Assembly (NCBI GenBank): GCA_964398215.1 | Contig: CAYNNP010000198.1 | Location: 1 to 12,541, forward strand | Length of the DNA stretch: 12,541 nucleotides | Direction: 5' to 3' | Source of the DNA: CAYNNP01 sp964398215 | Lineage (GTDB): Bacteria > Planctomycetota > Planctomycetia > Pirellulales > Pirellulaceae | Shown here: positions 1-7,615 of the stretch, one piece after another | Layout of the letters: each line of letters starts with the position of its first letter | How positions within the stretch are numbered: position 1 is the first letter of the stretch | The notes under the pieces: generated by a model | Databases searched by the model: none | Told to the model about the DNA's origin: nothing | The model's input: the letters and a program-made list of their open reading frames with translations, nothing else | Program-made: the position numbers and the translations under genes

Positions 1-7
1 CGTCCTT

Positions 8-73
8 GGTCCGGCCTACAACCAAACACCACATCAAAAAGCGCAACTCCAAAAATCACGCGTCGGGTTACCA
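8..73 (+). repeat. Left-edge mosaic repeat (hairpin-less copy)
   Basis: Three blocks recur here and, inverted, at the right edge of the window. They are GGTCCGGCCTAC (8-19), GCGCAACTCCAAAAA (41-55) and TCACGCGTCGGGTTACCA (56-73). The right-edge partners lie at 12535-12524, 12516-12502 and 12461-12444. The first and third blocks are identical, and the middle block differs at one base. In this copy the second and third blocks touch directly; in the right copy 40 nt carrying most of a hairpin separates them. Read on the minus strand, block one is GTAGGCCGGACC. This looks like the start of a GTAG-led hairpin whose other arm would lie outside the window. It is probably an interspersed intergenic repeat of the host genome; no coding function is seen. 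Confidence 0.7.
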
Positions 74-154
74 TTTCTTCAGGCATCTCAGCGTTGAAGC
101 AATGCTTTGCCCTGCATAAAAAGCTTGCGGTTCAGGCTCTTTCGAAGCCACACC

Positions 155-178
155 CCGAAGTCTGGTGACTCCGGCTAC
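155..178 (-). repeat. REP-like GTAG hairpin just after the sigma gene
   Basis: On the minus strand, two bases after the sigma-factor stop codon, the tetranucleotide GTAG (178-175) is followed by a short hairpin. The arm CCGGAGTC (174-167), loop ACCA (166-163) and arm GACTTCGG (162-155) form eight pairs including one G-T wobble. A GTAG tetranucleotide in front of a small imperfect hairpin is the architecture of REP sequences mobilised by RAYT (TnpA-REP) enzymes. No T run follows, so it is not a canonical terminator, although it could protect the mRNA 3' end. Assignment to REP is inference from architecture alone. Confidence 0.5.
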
Positions 179-179
179 T

Positions 180-758
180 CTAAGATCCGCGCTGCTCGAG
201 CGACAGGCGGCGCAGATTTCGCAGAGCACGCACCCACATCATTCGTACCGCTGCTGAGCTCTTGCCTAAACGCTGGGCGGTTGAATCGTGAGACAGTCCA
301 TCCACATGGCGCAGCTGGATAACGCGGCGTTGGTCGTCTGGCAAAAGCGACAACAGTTGTGAAAGCTGCTTGGATTCTTCTTGTGCGATCAGTGCGTGAC
401 TGACGGTTGGATCATTGGCGACTGCTTCAACGCCAACGTCATCATCTTGTGCCAATTCAGTTGCCAAGTACTCGCGATTGCCGCCGCGTTTCTGGGTACC
501 CAGCAAGCGTCGTTGTTGATCACGAATAGTGTTCTTTAAGACCGTTCGCAACCACGCCAAGCGTTCTTCGTGTGTGCTGCCTGCGAAATCGGATTCGCCT
601 TGCCAAGCTTTAACTAACGCTTGCTGAACAACATCCGATGCCTCTAGTCGGCCACGCAACCGCGCGGGCAATTCTCGTTCCGCAACCATCTGCAACCAAG
701 GTCGCAAACGGCCTATCGACCAACTTTCACACAGTTGTTTTTCGGGATCAGCGCTCAT
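180..758 (-). CDS. ECF-type RNA polymerase sigma factor (planctomycete, kinase-linked)
   Basis: A 192-aa sigma-70 family protein with the two-domain ECF layout. Region 2 spans about residues 14-85, with the ECF-typical DVVQQ segment at 42-46 and the helix around AWLRTVLKN at 68-76. An acidic linker follows (about 100-128). Region 4 spans about 131-187, starting with LPDDQRRVI (139-147) and ending in the DNA-reading helix around KSSAAVRMMWVRALRNL. No extra C-terminal domain is present. It should bind core RNA polymerase and direct it to a specific promoter set. The ATG at 758 overlaps the kinase stop as ATGA and is preceded by a purine-rich AGGGAAGG, so translation is probably coupled to the kinase. 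No anti-sigma gene with a zinc motif or single membrane helix is adjacent, which suggests control through the kinase as in the known planctomycete ECF-STK groups. Target promoters cannot be told from this window. Confidence in the family is high; the regulatory link is inference. Confidence 0.93.
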   Translation of the reverse strand: MSADPEKQLCESWSIGRLRPWLQMVAERELPARLRGRLEASDVVQQALVKAWQGESDFAGSTHEERLAWLRTVLKNTIRDQQRRLLGTQKRGGNREYLATELAQDDDVGVEAVANDPTVSHALIAQEESKQLSQLLSLLPDDQRRVIQLRHVDGLSHDSTAQRLGKSSAAVRMMWVRALRNLRRLSLEQRGS

Positions 759-3700
759 GCCTTCCCTGCTTGATGGAACGTGTCTGGATTAAGTATTTGT
801 CGCGGCCTTGTAGCTCGCCCCAGTTTGGAAAGGCGAATCGCGTTTGCCAGAATCAATCCAAACACGGCGGCGGCAGGTAAAACCAACTGAAAGGCAATCG
901 CCAGCACCGCTGCAGACCAATTGTATATCGTCCAGTAACCTGTCAATCCGTGAAAGTTAAGTGGAATTATCGCCCCAGCGCCCATCATCAGCAAGGTACC
1001 AGCGACAACGCAGACAACCATGCAGATCGCGAGTTGTTTCCAGCGTCCACGCAGTACCAAATGCATGAGCCAAAAAATGGAAACCAATGTAACCATCCCC
1101 ACGGCCCATTCCCCAACCAAATGGTTGATTGCCGACTCAAGTTGCGCACGCCAGGCCAGCATGGCAAGCAAAACAATCGCTGGCAGCATCAGCAATCGTC
1201 GCAACGAAAACTGGCGTTGTCGAACGCTGGAAACCAGAAACCCGATTGGTAACAGAGTCCCTGCGAATGCCCGCAACGTGAGCCAAAAGATTTTGTCAAT
1301 CGAATGATGCCAATAGATTCCGAGTGCTGTGATGGGACGTTGGTATCGCTTGTCGACAGAGGGTGAACGCGCGGCGATGGGAAATGATGGCTTTGCTTGT
1401 CCTGCAACATTATTGATAGCCCCAATATCAACAGGCCTGCAAACTACCGCCTCGGGCGTCGTACCTATCAGCAAAGCTTGTTCCGATAGTTCCAAAATAC
1501 GAGGCGACCGTACTTTGCCCGGAAGCGTTAACGCTTGAAAAACGCCGCGAAGCTTGATCTCACCATGCGGTAGTTCAAACCACAAACATTCATTGTCCTT
1601 TCTCGCAAAGGTCGCCAGGTAGGTTTTCTTTCCTATCGTTTGACAGTGAGTGGAATAAGCATTCTCAGGCCGGTCAAATTCCCCCAGGAGTTCATCGGAA
1701 TCGGCTCGGTGCACTCTGACTTTGCGATTGGAAACATCAATGCGGTCCAGCTTTCCATCACCGTCAACGTCTGCGGTAAGCAGAATCGAGCGGCTTGTGT
1801 CATAACGATTCTTTTCATGCAAGATTCCATTTTCGTCGACGTGAGCAAGTTGCCATTTACAGAACCTGGAATTAGGAGGTGTGACTTTGAAGCCAATCAA
1901 GCCATCACGTTGTTCGGGATGCAGCACACTCAGTGCGATATCTTCACGCTGGACAAAACTCAATTTCTGAAGACGCTTGTACGTCAATTGAGATTTGACT
2001 TCTCCGGAATCCGGCGTCAAACATCTGACTTGCATTTTGTGGTCGTCGGCAGAATCAGCATCGACAATGATCAAATGGTCTGCAGCACCACTCTGGACCA
2101 TTTGCATCATTGGCCAGCGAGTTTCGTATGGCCACCTGTCTTCGTTCCCAACGAACAGCGAAGTCGACCAAAATAGTGCCCCATCAATCCCATCGATAGC
2201 TTGGATCATCAGGTCGCCGTCTTTCGTATTGCCAGTTATCAAATCGGTCACTCCATCGCGATTGACATCAAATTGAAGCAACCGCGAAGGTTCTTCGTTT
2301 CTTCTGTTTCCGCGAATCGCGTCGTAGCATGGCATCGACCAAACAACACGTTTTTGCGTTCGATCAATCTTCATCAACAGCAATCCCGTGCGATCGTAAA
2401 TGTCCTGCTTTGGATCACGTGAACCGGCATCGGCCAACGCGTAGGCGAACCGCTGTGGATCGTTTTTATCCAAGTCGATGTAGCGTATTTCACCCATTTC
2501 TGGCGAATCAATTTGAAATCGCAGTTGTCCCGTTTCAGCGTTGTAAAACGCGGGCGGCACATTCTCGCGATCACTTCTGCTACGAAGCAAGACGGTTTCG
2601 TCGCCTGCTGTGACGCAGCGGATGCTACCACCAGTATTGCCGAAGTTCTCTTTAGACCAAAGCGTTTTTCCATCAAGCGGATTGACGCAACGAGCAATCG
2701 AGCTTCGGTTGCTGAGCAATACTCGTGGTTGACCATTTGGCGACAGCCACGACGCAACTAGATTTTCATTGGAAAATCGCTTGCTGCCTTGCGTGTTCTT
2801 GACCCAAACTGCGGAATCAGAGGCAGCCGCAAAGGCTCCGCTGCGACGACGAAACCAACTCCCGCGGCTCTTTGCAACAGAAGTCCGCCCCGATTGCGTC
2901 GCTGGAAGCGGAGTGAGTCCTCGCGCAATAATCGCTGGGGAAAGTTGCCGCATGTCAAAAGTAACCGTTGCGGTCGAAAGCTTCAGTTCTTCTGTTGAAC
3001 CGTATGCGATCGCACATATCAACTTATGTCCATCCAATTCAACAGAATCGATTTCAACGTGCGTCTGCATCTTCATCGATCGATCGATCCGCTCTTGGCG
3101 AAATCCAATCCGTTTCCCATCGCGTCCGCTGATGAAATCGACAACCAACCGCAATCCTTTCGCAGACGAGGATTCGTTATGCAAAGTGTTCGAGGAAAGT
3201 CCTACGACTGCCAGATCTGCGAACCCGTCGTTGTCCACATCTCCCACCACAATTGCGTGTTCGCAGGCTGAAGCGACGCCCGCGATCGGCTGTGATTGCC
3301 AACGCAGTTCGCCGGTCGATGTGTCGTAGCATTCAAGGACTGGCCAAACGAAAGGCATGGATTGGTTGGTCGTTGTGATCAATTCCGGTTCGCCATCGGC
3401 TGCTAATTTTGCTACGAAGGGAAAGGAAGAATCGGTTGCACCTAAAACTAACTCAAGTGCACTCACGCTCTGATCGACGGACCAGCGAGGTTTCGATTCG
3501 CCCAAGACGCAAAGGTGCAATTTGCAGGCTGAGTATGCGTTGCCGCCAAAACCCGTCATCACGATAACGCCGAATTCACCGTTGGCCAGTTTGGCATCGA
3601 TCGGTCCTCGGCAAATTTGATTCGGCAAGGTGACCGAACTTTCCAGCACGCGCCCCGCTTGTGTGTCCACAAAGTGCACCGTTTGGCCAACTGCAGTGGC

Positions 3701-6043
3701 AGCGATCAGCCGTTGGTCGTCCATTTTGTGCAACACCGGAGCTGGCAGCACGTAGGCGGCCGAGTCTCCGCCATGTGTATGGAACCATCGGTCGTTTTCC
3801 AGGCCGTGTGATTCTCTGCGAGTCGCACCATACTCGTAGGTCCAATGAACAGTCCGCTTACGTCGCTCAAGCGAATTCCTGCCTCGGTGAAGCTGCAGGA
3901 GTCCTGACCAAGGCCAAGTTTTGACTTTTGACATATTAACGGTTGGAAAAGCAGCCTTTGCCAATTCTTTTCCATCCTGACCACTCAGCGTGAATATCAC
4001 CGGGCGACAAAAACCACTGGGCGCGAACAGCGCCGCGTTGATCACAAGGTCCGCTATCGAATCATTGTTCAAATCGTCCACCGGCGTGATTCCCACAATC
4101 ACCTCCTTCGGCATCCGGTGCCACGGGTAGCCTTGACGGTTGACCGCCTTCTCGAAAGCCATCGGCAGGCGTCGTTTCCACAGCAGGCCGCCATCACTTC
4201 CGACCGCGGCAATCGCAGCGTGACGACTGGCCGAGAGCAGGAAATCAAGTTCACCGTCTCCATCCAAATCGATTTGCTGATCGCTCAGTCGTTGGTTTCG
4301 GGCGAAAGAGCTATCGGCGACATTGAAGTCTCCTTGGAACGATTGATTGGAATCGAAACCGAATGACAATGGCGGATCATCTTCGTTCTCATAAGCAGTC
4401 TTGTCTGTTCTTTCTTCGATTAGCCCCTCAGCCAAGTCCGATGTCGCGATGGTAAAACGAAGTTCAGCCTCTGCGTCAAAGACTTGGAATGAATCTGGTC
4501 CCAAAACCGCAAGACCACCATTGTCGCAGTTCATCGCCAGTTTGTCGTGAATGTCGATCCGTGGAAGATCTTGACGCCGATCAGCGTACTCCATTTCTAC
4601 ACTCTTCTGACCCTCAACTTGCAGCTCAACGAGTTGCGATGGTTTTCCATCGCCTTCCATTCGCACGACGTAGTCTCCAGCCGGCAAGTCGACCGGTTGT
4701 TGCATGGGCGTGGTGACAGTCAAAGCGTATTGAAGTTCATTTTGGGCGGCGCCGGTCTGTTTCGAGTGAATCGTTGCTGTGCACAAACCAGCTGGTGAAT
4801 TGATCAGTACGCTGCCCAGATTTGCACGTTTGCTTTGCTGCCACAGAGCAAATAGCGTTGCGATCGTGAGGCCAGTTGCGATGATCGCCGTCGCCCCTGT
4901 CCGCAATTGCTGTGAATGACGCTTGGCAAAACGGTTGGCAATTACCCAGATCGGTAGACCACGAGCAGAAATAGGCTGATGGTCGCGAATGGCTTTCAAG
5001 TCCGCTGCGACAGCTGCTGTGGTCAAGTATCTTCGTTGCGGTTCTTTGTCCAGGCACTTCATGATCACCAATTCCAAATGCCTCGGAATCGACGGGTCCA
5101 ATAGCCGCGGCGTGACTGGTTCATCACGCTTAATTTGGGTCAACAATTGCAGCGGCGATTCCGATGAAAACGGCGGTCGTCCCGTCGCTAATTCGTACAA
5201 GGTAGCGCCAAGCGAGTAGATGTCGGTTCTGGCATCGACACCATTGCTGGAGCCAGCAATTTGCTCTGGGCTCATGTATCGCGGTGTCCCCAGCATCGCA
5301 CCCGTCGCCGTTGCAGTCACATCAACATCGCGCCGCGCCAACCCGAAATCCGTAAGCCATACTTTGCCAAGTGTGTCGACCAACAAGTTGCCAGGTTTGA
5401 CATCACGATGAATCACTCCTTGGCGATGTGCGTGGTCCAATGCCTCCGCAGCTTCGATACCAACGCGGACGATTTCATCCATCAACTCGGTGCGCGAAGT
5501 GGCTGTGTGATGAGCAAACCAGTTTGACAATGGCACACCATCAATTCGTTGCATCGCATACCAGTGCAGCCCATTGTGTGCACCGACTGCGTAGACCGGC
5601 ACGATGCCAACATGGTTCAGCGCAGCAACGGTCTCTGCTTCACGAGTGAAACGCTCCACCGCTCGCGGATCAACACTGCCGATCGGCAAGACCTTCAATG
5701 CCACGACACGATCAAGCGAGCACTGTCTCGCTTCATACACGACGCCCATTCCGCCACGACCAAGTTCGCCAAGGATCTCAAAGTCGGGAATCTCGGGAAA
5801 GCTTACTGATTTTTCTACGGGACTGGTTGAGTCCCCTGCCGTTCTATCCGACGCTGACTCAACCAGGCTCAATCCGTCCAGACATTCAAGCAGACCAGGA
5901 GCCAAATCGGGAAAGCGACTGGCCCACTGCTTCGCTGACGGACGATCAGATTCAGCAAGTTCCATCCACTGCATCACGACATCTGCAATCCGCAAGTCCT
6001 TTACGTAAGATTCTGTGTCGTTCAGTTCATCAGGTTCATTCAT
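755..6043 (-). CDS. Giant membrane Ser/Thr protein kinase with FG-GAP/PQQ-like propeller ectodomain
   Basis: A 1762-aa predicted sensor kinase. Residues 14-62 form a helical prefix. The Hanks-type kinase domain runs about 88-356 and is complete: Gly-rich loop LGELGRGGMGVVY (91-103), Lys117, Glu135, HRDVKPGN (212-219), DFG (232-234), a Thr-rich activation segment and GTPRYMSPEQ (252-261). A membrane helix lies at about 383-401. The next 90 residues resemble a small PEGA-like beta domain (about 411-490). After that come about 1080 residues of beta-propeller-like repeats with Ca-binding-type loops: DLDGDGELD (592-600), DDLNNDSIADLV (656-667), DVDNDGFADL (935-944), DVNRDGVTDL (1259-1268) and DVDGDGKLD (1425-1433). 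Interspersed 'DGxxLW' PQQ-like strands are also present. Five hydrophobic helices follow at about 1585-1607, 1616-1632, 1646-1664, 1670-1694 and 1710-1736. Positive loops fit an outside repeat domain and a cytoplasmic C-terminus. The ATG at 6043 is the only sensible start, although no strong Shine-Dalgarno is seen. The gene is coupled to the downstream ECF sigma gene. Ligand and substrate are unknown. Confidence 0.92.
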   Translation of the reverse strand: MNEPDELNDTESYVKDLRIADVVMQWMELAESDRPSAKQWASRFPDLAPGLLECLDGLSLVESASDRTAGDSTSPVEKSVSFPEIPDFEILGELGRGGMGVVYEARQCSLDRVVALKVLPIGSVDPRAVERFTREAETVAALNHVGIVPVYAVGAHNGLHWYAMQRIDGVPLSNWFAHHTATSRTELMDEIVRVGIEAAEALDHAHRQGVIHRDVKPGNLLVDTLGKVWLTDFGLARRDVDVTATATGAMLGTPRYMSPEQIAGSSNGVDARTDIYSLGATLYELATGRPPFSSESPLQLLTQIKRDEPVTPRLLDPSIPRHLELVIMKCLDKEPQRRYLTTAAVAADLKAIRDHQPISARGLPIWVIANRFAKRHSQQLRTGATAIIATGLTIATLFALWQQSKRANLGSVLINSPAGLCTATIHSKQTGAAQNELQYALTVTTPMQQPVDLPAGDYVVRMEGDGKPSQLVELQVEGQKSVEMEYADRRQDLPRIDIHDKLAMNCDNGGLAVLGPDSFQVFDAEAELRFTIATSDLAEGLIEERTDKTAYENEDDPPLSFGFDSNQSFQGDFNVADSSFARNQRLSDQQIDLDGDGELDFLLSASRHAAIAAVGSDGGLLWKRRLPMAFEKAVNRQGYPWHRMPKEVIVGITPVDDLNNDSIADLVINAALFAPSGFCRPVIFTLSGQDGKELAKAAFPTVNMSKVKTWPWSGLLQLHRGRNSLERRKRTVHWTYEYGATRRESHGLENDRWFHTHGGDSAAYVLPAPVLHKMDDQRLIAATAVGQTVHFVDTQAGRVLESSVTLPNQICRGPIDAKLANGEFGVIVMTGFGGNAYSACKLHLCVLGESKPRWSVDQSVSALELVLGATDSSFPFVAKLAADGEPELITTTNQSMPFVWPVLECYDTSTGELRWQSQPIAGVASACEHAIVVGDVDNDGFADLAVVGLSSNTLHNESSSAKGLRLVVDFISGRDGKRIGFRQERIDRSMKMQTHVEIDSVELDGHKLICAIAYGSTEELKLSTATVTFDMRQLSPAIIARGLTPLPATQSGRTSVAKSRGSWFRRRSGAFAAASDSAVWVKNTQGSKRFSNENLVASWLSPNGQPRVLLSNRSSIARCVNPLDGKTLWSKENFGNTGGSIRCVTAGDETVLLRSRSDRENVPPAFYNAETGQLRFQIDSPEMGEIRYIDLDKNDPQRFAYALADAGSRDPKQDIYDRTGLLLMKIDRTQKRVVWSMPCYDAIRGNRRNEEPSRLLQFDVNRDGVTDLITGNTKDGDLMIQAIDGIDGALFWSTSLFVGNEDRWPYETRWPMMQMVQSGAADHLIIVDADSADDHKMQVRCLTPDSGEVKSQLTYKRLQKLSFVQREDIALSVLHPEQRDGLIGFKVTPPNSRFCKWQLAHVDENGILHEKNRYDTSRSILLTADVDGDGKLDRIDVSNRKVRVHRADSDELLGEFDRPENAYSTHCQTIGKKTYLATFARKDNECLWFELPHGEIKLRGVFQALTLPGKVRSPRILELSEQALLIGTTPEAVVCRPVDIGAINNVAGQAKPSFPIAARSPSVDKRYQRPITALGIYWHHSIDKIFWLTLRAFAGTLLPIGFLVSSVRQRQFSLRRLLMLPAIVLLAMLAWRAQLESAINHLVGEWAVGMVTLVSIFWLMHLVLRGRWKQLAICMVVCVVAGTLLMMGAGAIIPLNFHGLTGYWTIYNWSAAVLAIAFQLVLPAAAVFGLILANAIRLSKLGRATRPRQILNPDTFHQAGKA

Positions 6044-6372
6044 TGCACGTTTTTACCAGATTGATTTGCAAGTCGAACTATCCGTCAACATTGACCGATT
6101 GCCCAGCAAATTACCAAGACGCAAAAAGTCCAACCCGCGCAACGACTCCGCTCCCGCTGCCGTCCGTATCAGCTACCAAATCACTGTTTCGAGTAACCAA
6201 AAACACGCACAAAACACGGCGTTATCAAAGAAAAATCAGTGCTTCGTTGCTTTCGGAATAAAAACCAAGAACTTGGCAGAATCGGCTCTGGTCGAGATTT
6301 CTTCGGTTTCGGCCGCGGCGGGAAGGCGCCCGAGGCTTGCGCCAATCGGCTCTGAAATGTGGCAATGACGTC
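6044..6372. promoter_or_regulatory. Intergenic region upstream of the kinase-sigma operon
   Basis: A gap of 329 bp separates the BNR gene stop from the kinase start, and no credible gene lies in it. The promoter of the kinase-sigma pair should be here. A weak candidate on the minus strand is TTGACG at 6088-6083, followed 17 bases later by ATCAAT. This is a poor match and I would not rely on it. I see no GGAAC-type ECF -35 element that would suggest simple sigma autoregulation. The side nearest the BNR stop (about 6280-6354) holds repeat sequence, annotated separately. No hairpin with a T run marks the end of the BNR transcript, so read-through into the kinase is possible. Confidence 0.4.
6280..6354 (-). 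repeat. Intergenic repeat: GAGCCGATTGGCGCAAGCC unit plus 11-bp direct repeat
   Basis: Read on the minus strand, 6352-6334 is GAGCCGATTGGCGCAAGCC, continuing as TCGGGCGCC (6333-6325). It contains a small GGCGC/GCGCC hairpin. The same pattern occurs on the plus strand at 11875-11899, where GAGCCGATGGCGCTAGCC is followed by ACGGGCC. In addition, the 11-mer AATCGGCTCTG (plus strand) occurs at 6280-6290 and again at 6344-6354, so the unit's first block is duplicated 64 bp apart. This is probably a degenerate copy of a genomic interspersed repeat lying downstream of the BNR gene. Confidence 0.5.
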
Positions 6373-7506
6373 CTACTTAAACAACGCTTCCTTGCTGGCG
6401 CGTGCAAATTGGCCGTTGGCTCCGACCGCGTAAACGAACTTGCGTGCGATCGTAATGACATGGAACCCTGGATGCACGATCCCTTTTGGGTTCGCGATTC
6501 GTCGCCATGTTTTTCCGTCAGTCGAAACATCAATGGTGGATTCCTTTGACGTATCATTGCCCGTGCTGACGTAGTGAAGTCGCCCATCCCGTGCATTCTC
6601 AATCGCGACACACGACTGAAACGATCGAGGCCCAGTTTCGATCCGCTTCCAAGTAACTCCGGCATCATCGCTGAAAACTGATGTAGAAGCGTCTTCAGTT
6701 TCAGGTCGATAGTCACCGCCAACCGCGATCAGTCTCGTCGCCGCCAGCGATGGCGCCGCGATCGAAAAGACTCCTTGGCGATCCGCTGACTTCAGTGGGC
6801 ACTCGGTCCGTTGCCACGTCACATGAACTGGTTTCGATCGATCGGCCAAGTTATGTCGCCCGCGAAGAATTGTGCTTTGATCTGATTTGCGTCCACCAGT
6901 TCCGATCATGATGAATTCGTTGGTTACCAACATCGAAGTGTCACTTGCAGCAAAACCAGCTTCGCCGCCCATCGCAGGCGGCAGTTGCTCTGTGGGCAAC
7001 ATCTCCCAAGTAGCCCCAGCGTCTCTGGTCGTCGCGATTGTCCAGCGACCGTCGACAGGATCACCAAACAAGACTCCGTTTTTGTGATCGATGAATTCGA
7101 TTCCATCAATAAAAGCGTCTTTCGAAGCGATGCGGAAGACTTCTGTCCAAGACTTGCCACCGTTGTTTGTTCGTAGCACGACAGCAGGTTGCCCAGCGAC
7201 AGCAACCACGGCATTTTGGTCGTCGAATGCATGGATCGAGCGAAAGTCCGCGTCTTTGGGAATACCCTTGGCTGGCCCACAAGATTGCCACGTGTTGCCC
7301 GAATCGTTTGATCGAAAAACGGAAGCCTCAGTTCCACTCACCCAAACAGTATCCTGTTCACTCTTCGATTCTACGACGCAAAGAGCCCGAACCGAGATCG
7401 GTTTCGGTAGAGATTTCAGTTCGAAAGGACTGTCTTGTGAATGACATAGACAAGTGCTGCTCAGGACCATCAGAGCAACGGCAAGGAAGCGATAACCAAA
7501 GTGCAT
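6373..7506 (-). CDS. Secreted BNR/Asp-box beta-propeller protein (Ycf48/HCF136-like)
   Basis: A 377-aa protein with an N-terminal signal peptide: a short basic start, a hydrophobic core around FLAVALMVLSS, and probable cleavage near residues 22-24. Five Asp-box motifs (S/T-x-D-x-G-x-T/S-W) are visible: SNDSGNTW (about 66), TNNGGKSW (113), TRDAGATW (160), SDDAGVTW (279) and STDGKTW (328). Their spacing is that of a six- or seven-bladed propeller. Such proteins are often annotated as 'photosystem II stability/assembly factor-like' or 'oxidoreductase'. In a non-photosynthetic bacterium that name means only the fold, and no catalytic residues for a sialidase are evident. It likely acts outside the cytoplasmic membrane in binding or assembly. 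I chose the ATG at 7506; a TTG lies immediately upstream at 7509. A weak GAAGAG precedes the start. The gene sits between the WD40 gene and the kinase in the same orientation. Partner unknown. Confidence 0.8.
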   Translation of the reverse strand: MHFGYRFLAVALMVLSSTCLCHSQDSPFELKSLPKPISVRALCVVESKSEQDTVWVSGTEASVFRSNDSGNTWQSCGPAKGIPKDADFRSIHAFDDQNAVVAVAGQPAVVLRTNNGGKSWTEVFRIASKDAFIDGIEFIDHKNGVLFGDPVDGRWTIATTRDAGATWEMLPTEQLPPAMGGEAGFAASDTSMLVTNEFIMIGTGGRKSDQSTILRGRHNLADRSKPVHVTWQRTECPLKSADRQGVFSIAAPSLAATRLIAVGGDYRPETEDASTSVFSDDAGVTWKRIETGPRSFQSCVAIENARDGRLHYVSTGNDTSKESTIDVSTDGKTWRRIANPKGIVHPGFHVITIARKFVYAVGANGQFARASKEALFK

Positions 7507-7548
7507 CAAACGGGCTCTTCAAAGGCGACGTTAATTGGGGTGACAGCC

Positions 7549-7557
7549 ATCATAACA
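7549..7557 (-). promoter_or_regulatory. Candidate extended -10 promoter of the BNR gene
   Basis: On the minus strand TGTTATGAT (7557-7549) fits the extended -10 pattern TGnTATAAT with one mismatch, and lies about 43 bp before the BNR ATG. No good -35 box is found 17 bp upstream. It lies in the 109-bp gap after the WD40 stop, so the BNR gene may have its own start site in addition to any read-through. The prediction is from consensus only. Confidence 0.3.
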
Positions 7558-7615
7558 AAACAATGCGCGTGGCTGACTGGCGCGAACGCGCTAAAAGACA
7601 CTACGATCCGCCGAT

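Noticed and set aside
107..322. 71-aa plus-strand open frame at the left edge
   Set aside because: It starts in repeat-derived sequence and runs antisense into sigma region 4. No ribosome-binding site or domain.
1640..2176. 178-aa plus-strand open frame
   Set aside because: It lies entirely antisense to the kinase ectodomain, whose frame is continuous and rich in recognisable repeat motifs. Its translation shows no domain.
5698..6261. 187-aa plus-strand open frame running from the kinase N-terminus into the intergenic region
   Set aside because: It is antisense to the kinase Gly loop and N-terminal prefix. Its composition is rich in Ser, Arg, Thr and Pro with no domain, typical of a shadow frame.
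6225..6722. 165-aa minus-strand open frame overlapping the BNR gene
   Set aside because: It is in another frame of the same strand as the BNR gene, whose Asp-box motifs and signal peptide identify the real frame. The part in the intergenic region coincides with repeat sequence.
6373..7506. Sialidase or photosystem assembly function for the Asp-box protein
   Set aside because: Asp boxes define only the propeller fold. I see no sialidase catalytic set, and no photosynthesis genes are nearby.
7574..7592. GCGCG-AA-CGCGC inverted repeat after the WD40 stop, considered as a terminator
   Set aside because: The loop would be only two bases and no T run follows in the direction of WD40 transcription, so it does not fit an intrinsic terminator.
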